Part shown: piece by piece, positions 21,917-31,587 of the stretch
Layout: each line of letters begins with the position of its first letter
Position numbering within the stretch: position 1 is the first letter of the stretch
Source of the DNA: Manihot esculenta
Taxonomy: Eukaryota > Streptophyta > Magnoliopsida > Malpighiales > Euphorbiaceae
DNA length: 64,000 nt
Direction of reading: 5' to 3'
Assembly (NCBI RefSeq): GCF_001659605.2
Contig: NC_035168.2
Span: 7,124,058-7,188,057, forward strand
Translations under genes and position numbers: made by a program
Notes under the pieces: generated by a model
The model's input: only the letters and a program-made list of their open reading frames with translations
What the model was told of the DNA's origin: nothing
The model's database searches: none

Positions 21917-24900
21917 ATGCGAGGAACTCGTCGATCAGCTAGATTGGCTAGAGTACCACCGGAGGATGAGGGCACGAGCGCCCGTCCTCCAGCATTGCCA
22001 AGGGCAATGTCAAGTAGGTCCAACAGGGACAGAGCAGTGGGAGACCCTAGAAGATCTCTGGATCTGGGTAGAAACAGATCAGTAAGAGGAACGGTTCAAA
22101 GAGGCAGGTCAGTGGATGTGGGAGAAGAGATGGATGTGGACCAGAGGAGGGATAGTAGTCTTGGTGTGAGCATGCCAGAAGAGGGCATGGGTGAGTCTCA
22201 GGGAGGCACTCAGGCCTCGGGGTTTATTCCACCACCCCAGTACCCACCTTTTTCACCATACCCCGGGTATTCGATGGGAGGTACATCGGATTACCCCAGT
22301 GTTAATCCTTACCCTTCTCACATGCCATACCCACCTTTTTACCCACAGTATCCGCAGTACCCTATGTACCCTATGTACCCACCTCCATCCTTCCATCCAG
22401 GCACAGCAAACCCTATCCCAGGGGATGCCGCACCTCCACCACCAACAGAAACCGCAGTTACAGAAAACCAAAGACCTCAACCTACCTCATCTGGCGGGAG
22501 CAAGGCCAAGATGACCGACTATATGAAGTTGGGTGCTCCCCAGTTTGATACCGGTGATGATCCGTTTGTGTACCTGGAGAAGGTCAAAACAATTACAGAT
22601 GAGATAGGGGCTGATGACAGTAGAGCCATTCAGATGGCTGGTTTCACTCTGAAATGCAAGAAGGCACGAGAGTGGTTCAAGAACTATGTGAAACCAAGGG
22701 TGGACAGTCTGTCATGGGAGGAGTTTGCGAATGAGTTCGCAGGATGGGCTTTCCCTGACAGTTCCAGGGAGCTGAAGGTGATTGAGTTTGAACAGCTGAA
22801 GCAGACAGATGAGATGGGTGTCGATGAGTACACCGATAGATTCTTAGAGTTGTTGCCGTTTGCTGGGCAACATCTGGACACAGATCCGAAGAAATCGAGG
22901 AGGTATATCATGAGGCTCAATTCCAGGTATTCCTCTTTGATTCAGTCAGCTGATAGAGAAAGTTTCCATGCCATTATAGACATGGCCAGGAGAATGGAGG
23001 CTAGTGCCGTAATAGAGGGAAAAGTCAAGCAGTCAGTGGCACAGCCTTCTGGTTCTAAGACCCCAGGTGGGGGAAGGATAGACCCTTCATCCTTGAGTTC
23101 AGCTAGTAAGAAGTGGGGCAGTACCACTAAGAAACCAAAGAAGAATAAGTTCTGGAGCAAGATCAAATTAGGTTTGGGATTAGGAGGTGGCTCAAGCTCT
23201 GGTGCTGATAATGCAGTGTGTGCAAGGTGTGGTAAGCTACACAGGGGGGTATGCCGGTTTGGTGGGCAAGAGGGACACATGTCTTGGGAGTGTCCGAGAG
23301 CAGTTCCTACGGCACAGCCCCAGCAGACAACTTCGGGTAGCGTAGCACAGCCAGCAGCTTCAGCCGCAACACAGGCTAGTGGCAGAGGCCGAGGGAGAGG
23401 GTCAGCCTCTTCTTCATCAGTTTACAGAGGGGAAGTTTCGTCAGCTCCAGCACGGATCTTCACAATGACGCAGCAGGAGGCAAACGCATCCAACACCGTG
23501 GTGTCAGGTAATATCATCATTGGTTGTTCAGATGTTTATGCCTTAATGGACCCGGGTGCATCCCATTCTTTTGTTTCTCCGAGAGCGGTCGAGAGGTTGG
23601 GTTTGATGGTCTCTGGGTTAGAGTGTCCCCTATGGGTCAGCGGACCCAAATGTGACCCGTCAGTGGCAGAGTCAGTCTGCCAGTACAGTCCAGTTTTCAT
23701 AGAGGGAAGATGCCTATCCGCCGACCTAGTGGTTCTAGACTTGACAGATTTTGACGTCATTCTAGGGATGGATTGGCTATCTACCCATGGTGCTACCTTG
23801 GATTGCAGAGACAAGGTAGTTAAGTTCAGATGTCAGGATGGGTTAGAGGTTGTCTTTAGAGGAGACAGGGGGAGTACACCTAGAGGTTTGATATCAGCCC
23901 TACAGGCTCGTAGGCTGCTCAGGAGGGGTTGTCAGGGTTATCTAGCTCATGTGAGAGAGCTAGACAGAGATGTCAGAGAGCCCGCCTCGGTGCCTGTGGT
24001 TAGAGAGTTCTTAGATGTTTTCCCAGACGAGCTGCCAGGTTTACCGCCTCCAAAAGAGATAGAGTTCGAAATAGAATTGATGCCAGGAACCAGACCGATC
24101 TCTATCCCTCCCTACAGGATGGCGCCAGCAGAACTGAAAGAGCTTAAAGAACAGTTGCAAGAGCTGGTAGATAAGGGTTTCATCCGACCGAGTGCCTCAC
24201 CTTGGGGTGCTCCAGTGTTGTTCGTGAAAAAGAAGGATGGATCCCTCAGACTTTGTATCGACTATAGACAGTTGAACAAGGTTACTACCAAGAACAAGTA
24301 CCCGTTGCCTAGGATCGATGATCTATTCGACCAGCTAGCAGGAGCAGGTTGTTTCTCCAAAATAGATCTGAGATCTGGGTATCATCAGCTGAGGATCAGA
24401 GATGAAGATGTGCCAAAGACAGCATTCAGGACCAGATATGGGCATTTTGAGTTCCTTGTGATGCCGTTCGGGTTAACTAACGCCCCTGCAGCATTCATGG
24501 ATCTCATGAACAGAGTATTTAGCCAATACCTGGATCACTTCGTTATTGTCTTCATAGATGATATCTTAGTGTATTCCAGGAATGCAGAAGAGCATGCCCA
24601 TCATCTGCGGTTGGTCTTGCAGACTTTGAGGGAACATGACTTGTATGCCAAGTTCTCTAAATGTGAATTCTGGCTGAGGAGCATTTCGTTCTTGGGGCAT
24701 GTAGTGTCAGAGAATGGTATTGAGGTGGACCCCAAGAAGACAGAAACTGTGGCTAACTGGCCTAGACCCACTTCAGTGACGGAGATCAGGAGTTTCTTGG
24801 GTTTGGCAGGTTACTACAGGAGGTTCGTTCAGGACTTCTCAAAGATAGCAGCTCCTCTGACCAGACTAACCAGGAAGAATCAGAAATTTCTGTGGACCGA

Positions 24901-26893
24901 CCAGTGCGAATAGAGTTTTGAAGAGCTTAAGAAGAGGTTGACTTCAGCACCAGTGTTAGCACTGCCATCTAGTGGAGAGGACTTTACAGTCTTTTGTGAT
25001 GCGTCCCGTGTGGGACTGGGATGTGTGCTTATGCAGAATGAGAGGGTGATTGCTTATGCTTCTAGACAGCTAAAGAAGCATGAGTTGAATTACCCCACAC
25101 ATGACCTTGAGATGGCAGCAGTAATCTTTGCACTCAAGATGTGGAGGCACTACCTCTATGGGGTAAAATGTGAGATCTTTACAGATCATAAGAGCCTGCA
25201 GTACATCCTGAGTCAAAGAGATTTGAATTTGAGACAGAGAAGATGGGTAGAACTGCTAAGTGACTATGATTGCAAGATTCAGTATCATCCGGGTAAGGCT
25301 AATGTTGTAGCTGATGCCTTAAGCCGGAAATCACTCGGCAGTCTATCCCACATCACAGCAGAACGAAGACCAGTAGTAAAGGAGTTCTACAAGCTCATCG
25401 AAGAAGGGCTACAGTTAGAGTTGTCGGGTACAGGTGCCTTGTTGGCCCAGATGAAAGTGACACCCGTGTTCCTTGAGCAAGTCGCTCAGAAACAGCATGA
25501 GGACCCCGAGTTAGTGAAGATTGCCAGGACCGTTCAGTCAGACAAGAATGATGAGTTCAGATTTGACAACAAGGGGATCCTCCGCTATGGGAGTCGATTA
25601 TGTGTACCAGATGACATAGGGCTAAAAGGAGACATTATGAGAGAGGCTCATAATGCAAGATACAGCATTCACCCCGGAGCCACCAAGATGTACCAAGATT
25701 TGAAGAAAGTTTATTGGTGGCCAGCGATGAAGAAAGAAGTGGCACAGTTCGTGTCAGCCTGCGAAGTGTGTCAGAGGGTGAAGCTGGAACATCAGAAGCC
25801 AGCTGGAATGCTTAACCCGCTACCGATTCCAGAATGGAAATGGGAAAACATAGCTATGGACTTCGTAGTAGGGTTACCGGCGACGTCCAACAGAGTGGAC
25901 TCCATATGGGTGATTGTGGACAGACTCACCAAATCTGCTCACTTCCTCCCTGTCAGGAGTGGCTACTCTGTGGACAAGTTGGCGCAGGTGTATGTGGATG
26001 AGATTGTCAGGCTGCATGGGGTTCCTGTTTCTATAGTGTCAGATAGAGGGCCCCAGTTCACTTCTAGGTTTTGGCGGAGTCTGCAGAGTGCTATGGGTAC
26101 CAGGTTAGACTTCAGTACTGCCTTCCATCCCCAGACTGATGGACAGTCAGAGAGGACCATCCAGACAATAGAAGATATGCTCAGAATGTGTGTGCTAGAT
26201 TTTGGCGGTTCTTGGAGGCAACATCTACCCTTAGTGGAGTTCGCCTACAATAACAGCTATCATGCTAGCATCGGGATGGCTCCATATGAAGCTTTATATG
26301 GGAGGAAGTGCAGGTCACCTGTTTGTTGGGAAGAAGTTGGAGAAAAGGCCTTGGCAGGGCCTGAGCTAGTAGAGATCACCAGCAGAGTGGTACCATTAAT
26401 CAGAGAAAGAATCAAGACTGCTGCAAGCAGACAAAAGAGTTATGCAGACATCCGCAGAAGACTAGTAGAGTTTCAGGAGGGGGATCTGGTATTGCTTAAG
26501 GTGTCTCCAATGAAAGGAGTGGTTAGGTTCGGGAAGAAAGGTAAGCTAGCCCCACGATACATCGGACCCTTTGAAATCTTGCAAAAGATTGGGAATGTGT
26601 CGTACAAGCTGGATTTACCTGCTTCTATGGGGAGAATCCATCCGGTTTTCCATGTTTCCATGTTGAGGAAGTTTGTGTCAGATCCGAGCAAGGTTCTTAA
26701 TGAGCCTGATGTGGAGGTCCAAGAGGATCTCACCTATGTTGAACAGCCAGTGCGGATCATAGACACCCAGATCAGAAAGTTAAGAAACAAGGAAATCCCG
26801 ATGGTGAAAGTCCTGTGGAACCACCACAACTTGGAAGAATGCACTTGGGAGACACGAGAGTCTATGCTCCAGCAGTACCCTCATCTCTTTTAA
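21917..26893 (+). pseudogene. Gag-pol polyprotein of the Tekay-type element, one internal stop
   Basis: The start is set at [13 protein letters not shown] (21917); an upstream ATG at 21818 is in frame but precedes a TTTTTTCAG acceptor-like site. The length is 1,658 codons with an in-frame TAG at 24911-24913 (codon 999), after RT and before RNase H. Order: proline/tyrosine-rich N-terminus; gag core from about codon 198; damaged zinc knuckle near 435-455 ([11 protein letters not shown] lacks a cysteine); protease DPGASHSF at about 545; RT with FIDD at 879-882; RNase H starting CDAS near 1028. Integrase has an HHCC finger ([10 protein letters not shown] to CEVCQ) and a D1315-D1376-E1412 triad (DD35E). 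The chromodomain-like C-terminus has [16 protein letters not shown]. The stop would separate RNase H and integrase from RT unless read through. Confidence 0.93.
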
Positions 26894-26960
26894 GGTTAGA
26901 TCCCTATGTGTTGATGTGTTTGTGTGTTATGTTTTATGCCATGCTATGTGTGCTAGTGAG

Positions 26961-26997
26961 GAACATTCGGGGACGAATGTTCTTAAGGGGGGGAGAA
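26961..26997 (+). other. Polypurine tract with preceding hairpin
   Basis: AAGGGGGGGAGAA (26985-26997) directly abuts the 3' LTR and is the plus-strand primer. Just upstream, GAACATTCG-GGGA-CGAATGTTC is a perfect 9-bp inverted repeat (26961-26982). I recall an ATTCG...CGAAT motif in front of this tract as common in Tekay elements. Confidence 0.85.
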
Positions 26998-29412
26998 TGT
27001 AATACCCGGCTAGACTCCGGTATCGGAATTCCTACCGTCCGGTGGAATTTCGGATGTCGGGAACTTCTAGAAGGGTAAAGTCATGTTTTATAAAAATATT
27101 TTCATGTTTTTAATGGTTTTAAAGTATGAAACTAAATGAATTTTTGCATGAAAATAGCATTGGAGGAAAACCCAGGTTCGGCCGCCGAAAGTCAAGTTCG
27201 GCCGCCGAACATGCATGCGTTTTGGAGGCACGTTAGGCCCCCGAAAGCATGAGTTAGGGAAGTCCAGGTTCGGCCGCCGAAAGTCAAGTTCGGCCGTCGA
27301 ACATTGCATGGATGCGGAGGCACATTCGGCCCCCGAACGTGGCCTGGCCAGCCACCTATAAAAGGGGCACTTAGCCGAAATGGGCGAGCTTTCTCCCATT
27401 TTCGGCCACAGCAAACTTCCGACCTTCCCTTTGCAAATCTTGTGTTCTTCCTCCAAATCTCTTCCATTTTCCTTGAGTTTTAAACTCACATTGCAAGTTT
27501 TGAGCATTTAAACCAAGTTTTGGAGTTTTGGGAACTCAGGAACTCTTTTTCGTGGATCTCCAAGTTTAGATCTCCTCAACCCTCGATCTTCAAGAGGTAA
27601 GAGCCGATCTTAAGCTCCTCATGTGATTTAAGTAAGTTTTAAGTGATTTTATGGGGTAGAATGGCATGTATAGGGTTGTATGAGTTTTTAAGCAAATGTT
27701 AGGCTTTAAGTGATTTATGAACAATGTATGATGTTTGAGTATGCTTGAAGTGTTGTAGTTGGGGTATTTGATGTTTTAAGGCCCCTAGGAACTTGTATGC
27801 ATGATTTGGGTGAAGTATATGCATGATGTGAGAGTTGGGAGGCAAATGTGCATTGAGGAGCCAAAGTTTCTGCCCTTTGGCAGAAACCAGGTTCGGCAGC
27901 CGAAGGCACTTTCGGCCGCCGAACATGGCTTGAGAGGCAGCTTTAGGCTGCCGAAGCTTGCCCCCGAAAGTTGGAGTTTCGGCTCTGTCCGAGACTTTCG
28001 GCCGCCGAAGGTGCTGCCGAACATGCATGAGTTTCGTCTCTGTCTGGGAGTTTCGGCCGCCGAAGGTGCCGCCGAACCTGCCTGACTTTCGGCTCTGGAG
28101 GGACTTCCGGCCGCCGAAGGTGCCGCCGAAAGTGCCCTGTCCAGCCTTTTCTTGCATGCTTCCTAGGAGTGTTTTGAGGTGTCTTTAGGAGGTTTTTGGG
28201 GGTATGTTTAGAGTTATGTTCTTGTTGTTTGGTGCCTCATTTGAGTCCACCTGTGTAGGTTCGGACCCGAGGAACCGAGACCCCCGGTTGTGAGATAGTC
28301 GTTCCGAGTTCGTTGTTACAGCTTCAGTCACCAGGTGAGTGGAAAAAATCCCTTAAGTTTTAAAGTAAAGTAAATGAATAAATGAATGAATCATAAAGCA
28401 TTGCCCATGCATCATTATGCCATGCAATATTTCAAGATGTTTGCATTAGAAATTCACGAATATGCTGCATTGCATAAATTGATGTTGATGTGGATGGTTG
28501 TTGGGTGATCCATAGTCCTCTGATGATATGTTATGATGATATGTATGGAAGACCAGCGAGGCCCATTCTACGCCCCTGGCACTATGAAAGAGAAAGACCA
28601 GCGAGACCCATTCTACGCCCCTGGCATTTGGAATGTTATGATACGTAAGAGAAAGACCAGTGAGGCCCATTCTACGCCCCTGGCATTTGGAGATGTTGAG
28701 GACTAATGGTGACAATACCATCCTTTATGTGATTAGCTGTGATGTGATGCATTTCATGAAAGCATGAATAAGAAAAAGTTAAATAATAATAATAAAAAGA
28801 AGAATAATATACCTAAAAATGGAGGAACTATAATAATAATAAAATGAATAATAATATACCTAAAAAGGGTGGAATTAAAGCAAATATTTTTTTTAGTTTC
28901 CGCTCATTGGGCTTTATAGCTCACCCCCTCTCCCCTAACCCCAGTCTTGCAGGTGCAGAGTAGCTAGAGGAGTCAACAGAGTAAGAGAAGTTTATGTAAT
29001 AGCTTAGCTGTGGACATGGTTTGTTGGTAATGTATAAGTATGAGATGTAATGTAAGTTTGATAATGTGCTTGACTAGAGTCTGTTGTATTCCCTGTACAC
29101 ATGGTCTTGTATGAGATGTAATGTTTTTATGATGATTTTGTAATCCAAGCCTATGTTATGTTATGTTACCCCATTGGAATATTTGATGAGGACTCCAATG
29201 AGAGGTTTATGTTATGTTTGTGCATGCACAGGCTAGGCTTGGCAAAGAAATGTTTGAATGAAAGATAAGTTTTTAATTTTTATGTATGCTGTTGACCATG
29301 TATGGGATTAAACAGGTTCACAGGATGTATATTTGGCTTGCTACGGGTCCCGGCGGCCTTAAGCCGATCTGGATCCTAGCGCCGGTGGCGGCCTGATTTT
29401 CGGGTCGTTACA
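26998..29412 (+). repeat. 3' LTR of the Tekay-type element
   Basis: 2,415 bp, the same length as the 5' LTR. By eye it differs only near 27098 (A for G), 27297 (T for C) and 29305 (G for A). Its TATA box is at 27357-27363. Confidence 0.95.
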
Positions 29413-29678
29413 GAGCTTTCTTTATTTGCTTTTCCTTCTGTACTTTCCTTATTTGAAAACTTTCCTTTTCTGAAAACTTTCCCTATTTGAAAACTTTCCT
29501 TTTTTACGCTTTCCATATTTGACACTTTTTAGCAGTTTTAAGAGTATTTTCTCCATATTATCTTTTTACACCTAATGTCTGCAAAACATGATTAAAACCA
29601 CCAAATTAAACAGAAAAAATGCAAATAGACATCAATAATATCATGATAATATGGACTAAAATATGCTCTATCAGTCCA

Positions 29679-30789
29679 CTAAATAAGACATTTGATTCAA
29701 TTTGTATCAAATTAGTAACTTATGATATTACCCTATTAGTAAAGAGCGACAATTTATAAACGCCGTTAGAAATACTAGCATAAATATCTTATCATGAGAT
29801 ACTACCATGAAACATATTGAACCACATACATTAAAGTGGAAATTAGTGAAATCATAAGGTTTTTTTTTTTGTTTTTATCTTTTAATTAATAATTATTTTT
29901 TATTCAACATGTCAGCATTTTTTGATAATGTCTGTAAATTATCATTATTTGTTAATGGTACGATACAATAAAATACTATTTTGATACAAATTGAACTATA
30001 GATTTTAAAGTGAAAATGAATAAAATCACAAAATACTATTTTATGCTTTTTTTTTTCTAAAATTTATTTGTTAAATGACGGTGTTAGCAATAGTGATCCA
30101 AAATCATGTAGCTATTATATTTTGCTAAAAAAAATTCCAAATGTAACTCTAAATTGCGAATATACAGACATATCAGAATTTACGCAACTGACTTAAGAGT
30201 GTTTAGCATTGAGTTTGAAAGACCAGAAAATATATTTAAAAAAAAAAACATTTTAAATGTTGAAAAAAGTAGTTTGGGAAAAAAATATTTTGTTATTTTA
30301 GTGTTTTTATAACTAAATTATATAAAAAAATAATTTTAAATTATTTTTTAAATAATATTTTTAAAAAATTATTTTTTTTCAACAGCAGTTTTAACAGTAA
30401 TTGGGTCTTAAAAAAATAAATTTGAGAGTTGACATAACTCAAGGTGGCGTGCAGCTATTTTCTTTAATTTATTTTATTATTAATTTAAATATTAAATATT
30501 AATTAAAAATTAAAAATTCTAATGTGCACTCGGTTCGGTTGTGGTAAGTTTTATTTATAAAAATATATTGATAATTTACAATTAATGGAGTGTTTATACA
30601 ATTTGTGAGCAGTAATTTTTCAAAACTAATACCCAATAACGTAAAATTAAAATATTACTATCGAATTTTGAGAGATTATCTCAACCCAAATATCCAACAG
30701 GGGGAAACCCTGCTTAACCTATTAATATTATCATTTGTCATCATTCCTAATGTCATAGCAATATATATATATATATTTTATTAAATTTT
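29679..30789. other. AT-rich intergenic DNA
   Basis: The first few bases are the end of the interrupted 70-bp array unit. The rest is AT-rich with no supported gene. Confidence 0.55.
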
Positions 30790-31235
30790 TATTCATATTT
30801 TTTATTTCAAATCGAAAAAACAGATTGAATTAAATTAATTTAAAAATTCAATTCAGTTTTTTTATTTTAATTCGGTTTAATTTTTAATTTTAAAAATTTT
30901 AGTTATTTCAATTTGATTTAATTTTGATAAAAAAAATTAAAAAAATCGAATCGAACCGATTAGTGATAATAGTATATTATTTTCAATAATATAGAGAGAT
31001 CGAATCATTTAAAATATTTCAATTAAATTTTAAAATATTAAAAATAAAGCGTAAAAAATAAAAAAATTTATTAAAAATTCAAATAGATCAAACTGAATCG
31101 AATCGAATCTAATAAGACTGGTTCAGTTCTATTCGATTTTTTATTAAAATCGATTCGATTCGATTTTTATAAATACTAAAATTTTAATTTTCAATTTATT
31201 CAGTTTAATTTAATTTTAAACCGAACTGACCGAAT
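30790..31235. repeat. Degenerate hAT-MITE-like repeat
   Basis: Rich in TCGAATCGAA, ATTCGGTTTA and AACCGAACTGACCGAATGCTCAC, the same vocabulary as the well-bounded MITE at 62438-62906. The right end stops at GCTCACTC rather than CTCACCCCTA and no TSD was found. Confidence 0.45.
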
Positions 31236-31587
31236 GCTCACTCAATCAGGTTATGTCCTAGCAGATAAACTTGACAAAGGACCTGGTGTGATTCAATTTC
31301 CAGCAACCAACTTACTGAGCTATACTCTTAGAACATCAACCATTTGCACGGATACAGTATGCTAGCACACTAGATAGCCATTCTAAGCGGCTATAAGCTC
31401 GATTTTATAGGAGAATGAGTTTAACTATTATTTGGTTTGTATACTTAAAATATACACTTAATTTTTAATACACAAATCTTTTAGGCAAAACTCATTCTTG
31501 TTGGCTTTTTGGAAGTGAAGGAGAATGAGAGACTCAAATTTTAACAATTGATGTATAAGATACAACTTATTTTAGATGCCCCTGAGA
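31236..31587. other. 3' flank of the receptor kinase gene
   Basis: Non-coding. It should contain the 3' UTR of the minus-strand kinase gene. AATAAGTTG lies about 20 nt past the stop on the minus strand, too close to be trusted as a poly(A) signal. Confidence 0.4.

Larger units (their letters stand above)
19371..29412 (+). mobile_element. Full-length Tekay-type Ty3/gypsy chromovirus (copy A)
   Basis: A 10,042-bp element with two 2,415-bp LTRs (19371-21785, 26998-29412) and TSD GAGCT (19366-19370, 29413-29417). One gag-pol frame ends in a chromodomain-like region, which with the long LTRs points to the Tekay/Del clade. I saw only about three differences between the LTRs, so insertion is very recent. 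Nevertheless it is defective: gag-pol has a nonsense codon at 24911, and no TGGTATCAGAGC-type primer site follows the 5' LTR (the sequence is GAGTCCTGTCTAGAATG). Confidence 0.95.
17841..29673 (-). mobile_element. Athila/Tat-like solo LTR, split by the Tekay-type element
   Basis: After removing the insertion at 19371-29417, a 1.8-kb unit remains with TG...CA ends: TGACTCGCGG at left and GCTCTATCA at right. It is flanked by GTCCA (17836-17840, 29674-29678). On the minus strand it starts TGATAGAGCATATTTT and, near its end, has CCCTGTGGATTCGATCC. That phrase typifies the U5 region of Athila/Tat LTRs. No internal region is present, so it is a solo LTR. The lineage rests on the U5 phrase and length. 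Confidence 0.75.

Noticed and set aside
22191..23814. Antisense or shifted frames over gag-pol (for example 22253-22480, 22942-23280, 23536-23814)
   Set aside because: Shadows of the real gag-pol frame.
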